Assembly: GCA_045605445.1 (NCBI GenBank)
Contig: JAZUPZ010000030.1
Span: 62,001-126,000, forward strand
Source: CAZMHL01 sp045605445
GTDB lineage: Bacteria > Bacillota > Clostridia > RGIG6154
Length of the DNA stretch: 64,000 nt
Direction: 5' to 3'
The notes below the pieces were generated by a model. That model ran no database searches and was not told where the DNA came from. It saw nothing but the letters and a program-made list of their open reading frames with translations. A program made the position numbers and the translations under genes. This document shows, piece by piece, positions 1-8,311 of the stretch (positions within the stretch are counted from its first letter, which is position 1; each line of letters opens with the position of its first letter).

Positions 1-1340
1 TTTTTAATAAACAACACCTGATACGGTTTAAGTTCAAAGTTTTCAAGGTCAATATCAACTTTTTCCATTAAATGATTTTCGTCAATAAGATATGCATCAA
101 GTTTGTCTTTGATATTGGTTTTTACGGTTTGTGTTTCTTCTGAGTCGTTGATAACAAGAAGACCTTTTTTATCATCAGCTTCAGCACCGATTACAAAAAG
201 AGTTTCACAGTCGGAGGCAGTTGCTACTTCATTTCCCAGAGCATAAAGCTCGCCAAAGGCTTTAAATGTATAGTAAATGCAGAAAGGTTGTAAATCCATA
301 GGGCTGAAAACATTGTTGTAAGGGCTTATCCCTAAAGATGCCTGATAATGACAGAGAATGTTTGTTTTTGTGCGCTGAAGTAAACACATCATTGAGCCTG
401 CTTTTGCAGAGGCGAGGGAGGTTCCTTTGTCGGCGTATTTGTGTGCATTGTTCCATTCGTTAAGATGAAGCTCAATGTCGCCATATCCGTATTCTTCAAG
501 TACTTTTTCAATGAAGCGGCCTATTTTGTAAGTCTTAAGTGAGTTTGCATAGCTGTGCCAGGAGAAAAAGTCGATAGGAGAGTTGTGCTTTTTGATATAT
601 TCCATAAAACCGTAAAGAAATTCAATACGGTGCATATCACAGTAGTATCTTTCATCCTTTTCTCTTGCGGGCTCGTTAAGACCAAATCTTTCGGGATGGT
701 AGAAAATGCCGTAGCATCCGCTTGCACCATAGCCGCCTACCTTTATTGAGCTTCCGAAGCATTCTTTAAGGTGCTTTGCGGTAACGTCGTAAAGCTCAAA
801 AAACTGTTCGTCTGTTCCTGTCCACATCTGGTTTAATCCTTTAACATTGTTTTCTGGTTCGTTCCAGATTTCCCAGTATTTAATTCCGTAAGTAAAGCCG
901 TCTGCCCAGCCTTCGTTGTAATGTCTTACAATGTGTTCGCAAATCTGTGCCCATTTTTTGTAATCTTTTGGCGGATGAATTCTGTAAGCCTTAATGTGTT
1001 GCTGATTTTCAATTGTTACACCCAGCCTGTAAATAGGTTCAATTCCGTAAGAATAAATACCCTTGATAAGCTCGTCGGTAAATGTAAAATCATAAGATGC
1101 AGGGTCGTTTACATCTGCATCGAAATCGCGGAAAATGTTCGGAATGTCAACATATCTGTTCCCGCCATAAGGACCTCCTACATCGTGAAGCCTTGTATAG
1201 GGAACATTTGCAGCTTTAAGATATTCCATATGCGAAAAATCAAGATAGTTGAAGCCGCCTCTTATCGGGGGCTGCCCCGTTGCGTGCATTGCTTTGATTT
1301 CTTTTGTTATTATGCTGAAATCAACACTTATTCTTGCCAT
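1..1340 (-). CDS. GH39-like glycoside hydrolase (3' end outside window)
   Basis: Partial gene; about 446 residues are visible and the reading frame runs off the left edge. It starts at an ATG at 1340 with GAAAGG about ten bases upstream. The translation shows a beta/alpha-barrel glycosidase pattern. WEIWNEPEN near residue 158 has the acid/base Glu of the clan GH-A NEP motif. LHLNEWN near residue 293 supplies the likely nucleophile Glu. That spacing matches GH39 beta-xylosidases. No signal peptide is seen, so the enzyme is probably cytoplasmic and acts on imported xylo- or related oligosaccharides (inference). The family call is good, the substrate unknown; a related clan A family is the main alternative. 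Confidence 0.75.
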   Translation of the reverse strand, partial: MARISVDFSIITKEIKAMHATGQPPIRGGFNYLDFSHMEYLKAANVPYTRLHDVGGPYGGNRYVDIPNIFRDFDADVNDPASYDFTFTDELIKGIYSYGIEPIYRLGVTIENQQHIKAYRIHPPKDYKKWAQICEHIVRHYNEGWADGFTYGIKYWEIWNEPENNVKGLNQMWTGTDEQFFELYDVTAKHLKECFGSSIKVGGYGASGCYGIFYHPERFGLNEPAREKDERYYCDMHRIEFLYGFMEYIKKHNSPIDFFSWHSYANSLKTYKIGRFIEKVLEEYGYGDIELHLNEWNNAHKYADKGTSLASAKAGSMMCLLQRTKTNILCHYQASLGISPYNNVFSPMDLQPFCIYYTFKAFGELYALGNEVATASDCETLFVIGAEADDKKGLLVINDSEETQTVKTNIKDKLDAYLIDENHLMEKVDIDLENFELKPYQVLFIK

Positions 1341-1387
1341 TTTTATCATCCTTTCAGAATTTGACCGAAATGTAAGTTTCTAAACAT

Positions 1388-1416
1388 ATAATATATAAAA
1401 TTAAGCAAGAAGTCAA
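1388..1416 (-). promoter_or_regulatory. Promoter for the GH39-like gene
   Basis: On the minus strand TTGACT (1416-1411) and TATTAT (1393-1388) are 17 bp apart, a good sigma-A match 48 bp upstream of the start codon. Confidence 0.6.
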
Positions 1417-1491
1417 GAACTGATAGAATAAGAAAAAGTCAGAATAAAGTACTTAATTGTTGAATTAAGATAAGTATTTCAATAAAATAAT

Positions 1492-1520
1492 TTGATTTTA
1501 CTTTTAAATAGTGGTATAAT
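1492..1520 (+). promoter_or_regulatory. Extended -10 promoter for hppA
   Basis: TTGATT at 1492-1497 and a perfect TATAAT at 1515-1520 are separated by 17 bp. TGG precedes the -10, giving an extended -10 element. The leader to the hppA ATG is about 80 nt. Confidence 0.7.
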
Positions 1521-1607
1521 TCATAGTCACATAGAAACTTATTTGGAGATTCGGAGAAAAAATAATATACTTCTATGAAATATTTTTATGTTTCAGGAGT
1601 GAACAAA

Positions 1608-3695
1608 ATGGATAAGTTACTAGTAATCTTAACCTTTGCGGCATCAGTTCTTGCATTACTCTTTGCAGCTGTTACCGCAAAAAAAGTACTCAGTTTCTCA
1701 GAAGGAACTGAGCTGATGAAGAAAATTTCTTTGTCAATCAGAAAGGGTGCAAATGCATACCTTAAAAGACAGTACAAAATTGTGCTTATTTTCTTTGGCG
1801 TAATGTTTGTTATACTGTCAGTAATGGCTTTTGCCGGACTTCTTACACCTTATGTGCCCTTTGCTTTTGTAACAGGCGGATTTTTCTCGGCACTTTCAGG
1901 CTTTGTAGGAATGAAAATAGCAACTCTTGCCAATGCAAGAACGGCAAATGCTTGTCAGGAAGGACTCAACCGCGGTCTCCGTGTTGCTTTCTCAGCAGGA
2001 AGTGTAATGGGATTTACTGTTGTAGGTCTCGGTCTTTTAGACATTTCCGTATGGTTCTTCTTACTTAAGTTCGTTTTTAAACTTACAAACGAAGGTATTA
2101 CAAGTGCAATGCTTACCTTTGGTATGGGCGCATCATCAATGGCTCTCTTTGCAAGAGTAGGCGGCGGCGTATTCACAAAGGCTGCCGATGTAGGTGCTGA
2201 CCTTGTTGGTAAAGTTGAAGCGGGAATCCCTGAGGATGACCCGAGAAACCCTGCAGTTATTGCCGATAACGTTGGTGATAACGTAGGCGACGTTGCAGGT
2301 ATGGGTGCTGACCTTTATGAATCATACGTTGGTTCAATCATCTCTGCAAGTGCTCTCGGTGTTGCGGCTTTTCACAGCCTTGAAGCAATGGCGCTTCCAA
2401 TGCTTCTTGCAGCAATTGGCGTTTTGTGTTCAATCTTTGGAACCTTTTTTGTAAGAACAAAAGAAGGAGCAACTCAGAAACAGCTTCTCGGAGCTTTGTC
2501 AAGAGGAACAAATTTCTCTGCAATCGTTATTGCAATAGTTGCTCTTCCTATTGTATATTACATACTCGGTAAAGAAAACTGGACAATTTACTTTGCAATC
2601 CTTGCAGGTCTTGTTGCAGGTGTTCTTATCGGTCAGGCTACAGAATATTTCACATCAGACAGCTATAAGCCTACGAAAGGACTTGCAGCAACCTCTGAAA
2701 CAGGAACAGCTACAATTATTATCAGCGGACTTTCAGTTGGTATGCTTTCAACTCTTCTTCCTATAGTAATTGTTGCAGTATGTGTACTTGTTGCATATTT
2801 TGTTTCAGGCGGTGCAACCAGCGCTTCAATGGGTCTTTACGGTATTGCTCTTGCAGCAGTAGGTATGCTTTCAACACTTGGTATTACCCTTGCAACCGAT
2901 GCTTACGGCCCTGTTGCCGATAATGCAGGCGGTATTGCTGAAATGGCAGGTCTTGATAAAAAAGTAAGAGAAAGAACAGATGCTCTTGACTCTTTAGGAA
3001 ATACAACAGCTGCAACCGGTAAAGGCTTTGCAATCGGTTCTGCTGCATTAACAGCTCTTGCTCTTATGGCATCTTACATCGATAAGGTTAATACCATTGA
3101 GGGCGGTGCTCAAAAAATTGCAAATCTTAACATAACAAATCCTACAGTTCTTGTTGGTTTGTTCATAGGTTCATGTCTGCCTTTCGTGTTTGCGGCTCTT
3201 ACAATGAATTCTGTAGGTCGTGCGGCACAGAGCGTAGTTAAAGAAGTTCGCCGTCAGTTCAAGGAAATCAAAGGACTTATGCAAGGTGAAGCAGAAGCAG
3301 ATTATGCAAGCTGTGTTGACCTTTGCACAAAAGCAAGCCTTAGAGAAATGGTGCTTCCTACAATCGTTGCAATCGTAGTTCCGGTTGTTGTTGGTCTCAT
3401 CTTAGGATGCACAGGCGTTGTAGGTATGCTCGCAGGTGCAACAGCATCAGGCTTCTTAATGGCAGTATTTATGTCAAACGCAGGCGGTGCATGGGACAAT
3501 GCTAAGAAATATATTGAAAGCGGCGTTCACGGCGGAAAAGGTTCTGAAAACCATAAAGCTGCTGTAGTAGGCGATACTGTTGGTGATCCTTTCAAAGACA
3601 CCTCAGGTCCTGCAATCAACATTCTTATCAAGCTCCTTTCAATGGTATCGATAGTGTTTGCAGCCCTTGTTGTTAATAATTCATTGATTAAATAA
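1608..3695 (+). CDS. hppA: K+-dependent membrane-bound pyrophosphatase
   Basis: Integral-membrane enzyme that couples PPi hydrolysis to H+ or Na+ export; 695 residues, normal for the family. The start at 1608 is chosen because AGGAGTG lies at 1595-1601; an in-frame ATG at 1575 has no ribosome site. Many hydrophobic helices are visible. The catalytic stretch near residues 190-235 includes DVGADLVGKVEAGIPEDDPR and DNVGDNVGD, the Mg-PPi-binding Asp-rich loops. The GNTTAATGKG motif carries Ala where K+-independent enzymes have Lys, so it belongs to the K+-dependent class (family knowledge). Whether Na+ or H+ is pumped cannot be settled by eye. It is transcribed alone, with its own promoter and a terminator. 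Confidence 0.96.
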   Translation: MDKLLVILTFAASVLALLFAAVTAKKVLSFSEGTELMKKISLSIRKGANAYLKRQYKIVLIFFGVMFVILSVMAFAGLLTPYVPFAFVTGGFFSALSGFVGMKIATLANARTANACQEGLNRGLRVAFSAGSVMGFTVVGLGLLDISVWFFLLKFVFKLTNEGITSAMLTFGMGASSMALFARVGGGVFTKAADVGADLVGKVEAGIPEDDPRNPAVIADNVGDNVGDVAGMGADLYESYVGSIISASALGVAAFHSLEAMALPMLLAAIGVLCSIFGTFFVRTKEGATQKQLLGALSRGTNFSAIVIAIVALPIVYYILGKENWTIYFAILAGLVAGVLIGQATEYFTSDSYKPTKGLAATSETGTATIIISGLSVGMLSTLLPIVIVAVCVLVAYFVSGGATSASMGLYGIALAAVGMLSTLGITLATDAYGPVADNAGGIAEMAGLDKKVRERTDALDSLGNTTAATGKGFAIGSAALTALALMASYIDKVNTIEGGAQKIANLNITNPTVLVGLFIGSCLPFVFAALTMNSVGRAAQSVVKEVRRQFKEIKGLMQGEAEADYASCVDLCTKASLREMVLPTIVAIVVPVVVGLILGCTGVVGMLAGATASGFLMAVFMSNAGGAWDNAKKYIESGVHGGKGSENHKAAVVGDTVGDPFKDTSGPAINILIKLLSMVSIVFAALVVNNSLIK

Positions 3696-3712
3696 TATTT
3701 AAAAGTATAAAC

Positions 3713-3744
3713 AAAAAAATCACTGAAGAATCAGTGATTTTTTT
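3713..3744. terminator. Bidirectional terminator between hppA and an araC gene
   Basis: A perfect 14-bp inverted repeat (3713-3726 / 3731-3744, loop AGAA) has A-runs on one side and T-runs on the other, so it can serve both convergent genes. The stop codon of the araC gene lies inside the right arm. Confidence 0.85.
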
Positions 3745-4591
3745 GTTTCTGTTTAAATTCAAGCGGTGTCATATTCATATGTTTTTTGTACAGCCTGAAA
3801 AAGTTTGAATAGTTCTGAAACCCCACTTTGTAACAAGCATCTTCTGTTGAACCGCCTTTTGAAATCAGAACATTAAAAAGATTAATTCTTTTTATAATTA
3901 CATAATTCCATAATGCAATTCCGACTTTTTCTTTGAAAAGGTGAGAAAGATAAGAGGTGTTAAGATTAAATTTTTCCGCAAGAAAGTTAATATTGAAATT
4001 TTCAGTAAAATGTCCGTTTATATATTCAAGAACATCATTTATGACAGGATTTGTCGAAACGGGAATGCTTTGGTTTACAGAAGTGCTTATTTTGTTAAGC
4101 TCCGTAAAAAACTCAATAACCTTACATATGGAAAGAAGCTTGTTTTCGGGCGTTGGATTTTTTGTAAGTTCATGAATTTCCGGCATCTTTTTTTGTATTC
4201 CATATATGATTGCATCTTCCTTTGTGATTTTGTTACACAGTTTTTTCTCTCCGTTGAAAAAGGGGGCAAATAAATCTGAACATTCATCCGGGAAGTTTTT
4301 TAATATTGATTCATTTATATGAAGGGTGAGTCTTTCGTGGTATATGTTTTTATCAACTCTGCAGCAAAACATTTCGGAGGGGTTCAGTATTATAAAATCG
4401 CCCTCGTTGATATCAAAACTGTTTCCGTCTATTTTAATATTTCCTGTCCCTTTCATAAAGTAAAATACAAGAAAGTTATGTACATCATGCAAATAGCCAA
4501 GGGTGGAGTTTTCAGCAGAAATACCGAAAGTGTGATTGAATATAAACTCGTTATTCAAATTAAATTCATGTTTTTCAAAATACTTGTTCAT
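3731..4591 (-). CDS. AraC-family transcriptional regulator with cupin-like sensor domain
   Basis: 286-residue regulator. The N-terminal half (about 10-150) resembles the AraC arm/cupin fold, with a beta-rich stretch holding KGTGNIKIDG and NEGDFIILNP. The C-terminal 100 residues hold two helix-turn-helix motifs, ending with the signature-like CYKVGFQNYSNFFRLYKKHMNMTP. The start is the ATG at 4591: GGAG lies about 8 bases upstream, and an in-frame GTG nine bases earlier overlaps that site. It is divergent from the M20 amidohydrolase at 4692, the most likely target besides itself (inference). The effector is unknown, probably a sugar or small metabolite. Confidence 0.88.
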   Translation of the reverse strand: MNKYFEKHEFNLNNEFIFNHTFGISAENSTLGYLHDVHNFLVFYFMKGTGNIKIDGNSFDINEGDFIILNPSEMFCCRVDKNIYHERLTLHINESILKNFPDECSDLFAPFFNGEKKLCNKITKEDAIIYGIQKKMPEIHELTKNPTPENKLLSICKVIEFFTELNKISTSVNQSIPVSTNPVINDVLEYINGHFTENFNINFLAEKFNLNTSYLSHLFKEKVGIALWNYVIIKRINLFNVLISKGGSTEDACYKVGFQNYSNFFRLYKKHMNMTPLEFKQKQKNH

Positions 4592-4614
4592 AGCCTGCAC
4601 TCCTATATAGCAGA

Positions 4615-4643
4615 ATTATACATAAAAAGAGCAAAAAAGTCAA
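4615..4643 (-). promoter_or_regulatory. Promoter for the araC-type gene at 3731-4591
   Basis: On the minus strand TTGACT (4643-4638), a 17-bp spacer and TATAAT (4620-4615), about 25 bp upstream of the start codon. Confidence 0.7.
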
Positions 4644-4691
4644 TAGTATATTAAATAATGCTGTTGTATAATTTGTATAAGGAGTGATATA

Positions 4692-5882
4692 ATGTTTGGT
4701 GTAAATAATGATAACATAGTTAAAATCAGACGAGAGATACACGAGTATCCCGAGCTTGACTTTGATATGGAAAAAACTCTGTCTGTAGTAAAAAGAGAGC
4801 TTGATAAAATCGGTCTTGAGTATACTGAAAAATATGGAAAAGGAAGTCTTGTTGCGTACATAAATCCTGAAAAGACCAATTTTACAATCGGCATAAGAGC
4901 TGATATGGATGCTTTGAGAATTCAGGAATTGACAGACGTTCCCTTTAAATCAAAAATTGACGGAAGAATGCACGCTTGCGGTCACGATGCTCACACAGCA
5001 ATATTGGTTGAAACCGCAAGAGTGCTTAAATCAATGGAAAATGAGATTAACTGCCGAGTAAAGCTGTTGTTCCAGCCAAGTGAAGAGGGAATGAAAAGCG
5101 GCTCAATGATGATGATTGAGAACGGAGTTTTAGATGATGTTGACATAATAACAGGACTTCATGTAGGCAATAATGTTGATTTAGGATGTGTCGGCGTTTG
5201 TCCGGGAGAATCCCAGGCTTCAAGCAGACACTTTGACATTGAAATCGAAGGTAAAAGTGCTCACGCCGCAGCACCTCAGAACGGTATTGACGCTCTTGCA
5301 ATCGCCTTTCGCCTTTACAGTGCAATTCAACTTGTGTTAAGCCGTGAAGTTCCGCCTCTTGAAAGATATCTTTGTCAGATTGGTAAGCTTGAAGCAGGAA
5401 CCTCACAGAATGTTGTTGCGGCAAATGCTCATATGCGCGGAACAATAAGAGCTTTCAAGGTTGAAATCAGTAATCTTATCTGGAGCAGAATTGAACAGAT
5501 TGCACAGTCTCTTGCAACAGAAACAGGAGCAAAAATAAAGACTCACGGACCGCTTAAGTCCGTATGTGTATATAACAACCCTTATCTTTGTGAAAGATTA
5601 AACGAAACTATGAAAAAGGTTGTAGGTGAGGGAAATATCAGACCGAGAAAACCTTCAATGGGCTCGGAAGACTTTTCAAGATACAGTGAAAAAATTCCCG
5701 GTGTATTCTTCGGGCTTGGTACAAGAAATGAAGCAGAAGGTTGCACAACACCTGTTCATAATGAATATTTCAAAATGGATGATTCAAAGCTCAGTGTTGG
5801 TGTAGAAACATTTGTTCAGTTCGTTCTTGATAATCAGAACGGCGTTGATATGAAAAAAGTAAAAGATTCGGAGGATAGATAA
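4692..5882 (+). CDS. M20D-type amidohydrolase (N-acyl amino acid or hippurate hydrolase family)
   Basis: 396-residue metallo-amidohydrolase of peptidase family M20, IAA-amino-acid hydrolase/AbgB type. Metal-binding features visible are RADMDAL near residue 70, HACGHDAHT at 94-102 and the E-E pair in FQPSEEG near 125; a dimerisation domain follows from about 185. It would cleave an acyl group from an amino acid or a similar amide in the cytoplasm; no signal peptide is present. The start has AAGGAG at the right distance. It is divergent from an AraC regulator. A terminator-like hairpin follows, so co-transcription with the next genes is doubtful. The substrate is not predictable. Confidence 0.88.
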   Translation: MFGVNNDNIVKIRREIHEYPELDFDMEKTLSVVKRELDKIGLEYTEKYGKGSLVAYINPEKTNFTIGIRADMDALRIQELTDVPFKSKIDGRMHACGHDAHTAILVETARVLKSMENEINCRVKLLFQPSEEGMKSGSMMMIENGVLDDVDIITGLHVGNNVDLGCVGVCPGESQASSRHFDIEIEGKSAHAAAPQNGIDALAIAFRLYSAIQLVLSREVPPLERYLCQIGKLEAGTSQNVVAANAHMRGTIRAFKVEISNLIWSRIEQIAQSLATETGAKIKTHGPLKSVCVYNNPYLCERLNETMKKVVGEGNIRPRKPSMGSEDFSRYSEKIPGVFFGLGTRNEAEGCTTPVHNEYFKMDDSKLSVGVETFVQFVLDNQNGVDMKKVKDSEDR

Positions 5883-5905
5883 CGTGAAAAATCACGTTAT
5901 GCCTC

Positions 5906-5934
5906 CGGCGGAATAATTGCACCGCCGATTTTTT
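5906..5934 (+). terminator. Probable terminator after the M20 gene
   Basis: CGGCGG (5906-5911) pairs with CCGCCG (5922-5927) and is followed by A and six T. A perfect 9-bp hairpin (5879-5887 / 5892-5900) overlaps the M20 stop codon just before it. Confidence 0.65.
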
Positions 5935-6038
5935 CGCACCGGATATGTGCGAAAACGGCGATGTACATAAATTCCATTATACGCCTTATCTGCCTGCGAT
6001 AAGATAACGTATAATTAAATATAATATTTGCAGGCAGA
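5932..6038 (+). promoter_or_regulatory. Hairpin-rich leader with competing pairings before the phosphatase-like gene
   Basis: A perfect hairpin TTTCGCAC/GTGCGAAA (5932-5939 / 5947-5954) is followed by a nested one: ATTATACG (5976-5983) with CGTATAAT (6008-6015), and inside it CTTATC (5985-5990) with GATAAG (5998-6003). The inner loop TCTGCCTGC (5989-5997) is exactly complementary to GCAGGCAGA (6030-6038), which overlaps the start of the AGAAAGG ribosome site of the next gene. The two pairings exclude each other. TATAAT also occurs at 6010-6015 and 6020-6025, so the true transcription start is uncertain. Confidence 0.45.
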
Positions 6039-6054
6039 AAGGCTATGGAATTTT

Positions 6055-6867
6055 ATGGATCTTAATAAAACATCACTTGATACCCTTTGCGGAGCTCTTG
6101 CTTATGCAATCGGGATTGAAGCACCAAAGGAAAGTGCTGAAAAAAATGAAGAGCTTGCCAAATATGTAGATGAAATTTTTGGCGGAGAAAAGGCTGACAG
6201 AATTTTTATGTATAATCCCGATGCAATCGGTCAGTGGCTTTATGAAAAATATGACTATCTTTTTGCAACCGCTGATTTAAGAGCAGACCTTAAGCTGCCC
6301 TTTAAAACCGTAATGCCGTCAGTCACACCGGTATGTTTCGGTACAATGTACACAGGTGCACAGCCTGCTGTTCACGGCATACAGAAGTATGAAAAGCCCG
6401 TAATAAAAATTGATACTATTTTCGATGCGCTTATAAGAGCAGGAAAGAAACCGGTTATACTTGCGGCAAGTTCCAGATGCAGTCTTGCAAACATATATCT
6501 TGAAAGAGATATGGATTACTATTTTTATCCTTCCATTGAAGAGGTAAATGCAAAAGCGGCTCAGCTTATTCTTGAGGATAAATATGATTTTTATGTTGTA
6601 TACAACGGAAATTATGATTCAAGAATGCACAAAAACGGACCTGAAAGCGTAGAGGCTCTTTCGGAAATAAAGGCAAATTGCAGAACCTTCTCAATGTTCT
6701 CAGAAATGATAAAGGAACACTGGAAAAACCACAATACACTTGTTGGCTTTGCAATGGACCACGGCTGCCACGAAATTGATGAAAACAGCGGCTCTCACGG
6801 GCTTGATATGGTTGAAGACCTTAATATTGTTCATTTATATAAAGGCTATAAGAAAGAAGAAAACTAA
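6055..6867 (+). CDS. Alkaline-phosphatase-superfamily protein (phosphodiesterase-like)
   Basis: 270-residue protein, recognised as alkaline phosphatase superfamily by two features. PSVTPVCFGTMYTGAQPAVH near residues 94-113 resembles the nucleophile loop of type I phosphodiesterase/nucleotide pyrophosphatase proteins. GFAMDHGCHE near residue 235 matches the C-terminal metal-binding DHG motif. It is shorter than typical family members (about 400 residues) and has no signal peptide. The start is ATG 6055, with AGAAAGG about 12 bases before; TTG 6028 and a five-codon ORF at 6045 are less likely. The CapA-family gene begins 32 bp downstream, suggesting an operon. The substrate is unknown. Confidence 0.65.
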   Translation: MDLNKTSLDTLCGALAYAIGIEAPKESAEKNEELAKYVDEIFGGEKADRIFMYNPDAIGQWLYEKYDYLFATADLRADLKLPFKTVMPSVTPVCFGTMYTGAQPAVHGIQKYEKPVIKIDTIFDALIRAGKKPVILAASSRCSLANIYLERDMDYYFYPSIEEVNAKAAQLILEDKYDFYVVYNGNYDSRMHKNGPESVEALSEIKANCRTFSMFSEMIKEHWKNHNTLVGFAMDHGCHEIDENSGSHGLDMVEDLNIVHLYKGYKKEEN

Positions 6868-6899
6868 GGTTACAGAAAATTCTGAAACGAGGAAAAAAT

Positions 6900-8210
6900 A
6901 TGAATTTACCAAAAGTTAAATTTACAGCGGCAGGAGATATGCTCATTCAAAGAGTTATTTCCACCGAATATGACGGATTTAAAGAAGTAAGTGAATATAT
7001 CAAAAAAGGCGACGCCAGATTCTTTAATTTTGAATCTATCATTTATCGCGAAGGTATCTGGGGCAATCAGTTCAACGGAGGCTCGTTTCATAATTCAGAT
7101 CCCCGTTCGTTAAGTATTGCAGAAGAATACGGCTTTAATATGATGACTTTTGCAAATAACCATACCTTTGACTGGGGTTATGGTGGACTTCTTTCCACAT
7201 TGGATGCCCTTAAAGACACAAACTTAGTTCATTCGGGTGTAGGTATGAATCTTGATGATGCTGCAGCGCCTGCATATCTTGATACTAAAAATGCAAGGGT
7301 TGCCCTTATTTCAATGGCTTCTTCCATTGCAGGGGATTCTGCTATGGCAGGAAGACAGTCAAGAAGAATTCCGGGACGTCCGGGAGTAAATGCTTTAAGA
7401 ACAAATAAATACATAGAAGTTACCAAAGAACAGTTTGACGTGCTGAATGAAATTTCAGAAGTAAGCGGAGTTAATGACGGTATAAGAATTTCCCGTGCAG
7501 AGGGCTATACTCCTCTTAAAGAAAACAATGAAACTGTTGAATTGGGAAGAATGATAAAATTCCGTCTTGGAGAGAAAACAAAGTACCACGCAACTCTTAA
7601 CGAAAAAGATATGGCACGTTTAGAACAGAGCATTATAGAGGCAAAATCCCAGGCAGACTATATTCTTGTAAGCATCCACAGTCACGAGCTTACGGGTGAG
7701 GCAAAAGAAAATCCTTCTGAATTTTTAGAAGAATTTGCTCACCGTTGTATTGATATGGGAGCTCACGCGGTCTTAGGTCACGGTCCTCATCTTTTAAGAC
7801 CGCTTGAAATTTATAAAAACTGTCCGATTTTCTATTCTCTCGGAGACTTTATGCTTCATAATGAAAGCGTTACCTTTGCTCCTGAGGATATGTATGAAAA
7901 ATACGGACTTACCTCCGATGATCCCCTTTGTGAAATTTACCGTAAGCGTTCAAGAAACTACACAGTAGGACTTCTTACAGACAAGAGAATGATGGAAGCT
8001 GTTATTCCTTATTTTGAAATGGAAAACGGCGAGCTTACAAAGCTTGAGCTTCTTCCTATTGAACTTGGCTTCGGAGAACCAAGATACAGACTCGGAAATC
8101 CGAGAGTATGCAAAGACAGAGGCATCATTGAACGTTATGCGGAAATGTCCGAAAGTTATGGAACAAAAATAACGGTAAATGGCGATGGCATTGGCATAGT
8201 AAATCTGTAA
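6900..8210 (+). CDS. CapA-family metallophosphatase-like protein
   Basis: 436-residue protein of the CapA/PgsA (PGA_cap) family, which has a calcineurin-like metallophosphatase fold. Visible motifs in order: FTAAGDMLI (8-16), FFNFES, FANNHTFDWG (near 81), VSIHSHE and GAHAVLGHGPHLLRP (near 288), then YSLGDF. These are the usual metal-ligand positions. Unlike true CapA it has no N-terminal membrane anchor, so it is probably cytoplasmic. Homologues occur beside amidohydrolases and transporters, not only capsule genes, so a poly-glutamate role should not be assumed. It lies 32 bp after the phosphatase-like gene and ends at a terminator. Confidence 0.8.
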   Translation: MNLPKVKFTAAGDMLIQRVISTEYDGFKEVSEYIKKGDARFFNFESIIYREGIWGNQFNGGSFHNSDPRSLSIAEEYGFNMMTFANNHTFDWGYGGLLSTLDALKDTNLVHSGVGMNLDDAAAPAYLDTKNARVALISMASSIAGDSAMAGRQSRRIPGRPGVNALRTNKYIEVTKEQFDVLNEISEVSGVNDGIRISRAEGYTPLKENNETVELGRMIKFRLGEKTKYHATLNEKDMARLEQSIIEAKSQADYILVSIHSHELTGEAKENPSEFLEEFAHRCIDMGAHAVLGHGPHLLRPLEIYKNCPIFYSLGDFMLHNESVTFAPEDMYEKYGLTSDDPLCEIYRKRSRNYTVGLLTDKRMMEAVIPYFEMENGELTKLELLPIELGFGEPRYRLGNPRVCKDRGIIERYAEMSESYGTKITVNGDGIGIVNL

Positions 8211-8214
8211 AAAG

Positions 8215-8248
8215 AAAGGTAGTGAAACGTTGTTTTTACTACTTTTTT
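8215..8248 (+). terminator. Terminator after the CapA-family gene
   Basis: A 13-bp stem with two G-U pairs (8215-8227 with about 8233-8245) ends in a T-run to 8248. Confidence 0.65.
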
Positions 8249-8249
8249 G

Positions 8250-8278
8250 TTGACTTTTATGCTCCTTTATGTTTAAAT
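8250..8278 (+). promoter_or_regulatory. Promoter for the AEC transporter and CocE gene pair
   Basis: TTGACT 8250-8255, 17-bp spacer, TTAAAT 8273-8278 preceded by TGT (extended -10). It starts immediately after the upstream terminator. Confidence 0.6.
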
Positions 8279-8311
8279 ATTTGTGGGTAATTACAGTTTA
8301 AGGAGAAAATT

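Noticed and set aside
1575..1607. Upstream ATG for hppA
   Set aside because: No ribosome site; the ATG at 1608 has AGGAGTG and a normal HppA N-terminus.
3941..4654. Plus-strand reading frames opposite the araC gene
   Set aside because: They mirror the coding strand, overlap one another, lack ribosome sites and show no recognisable motif.
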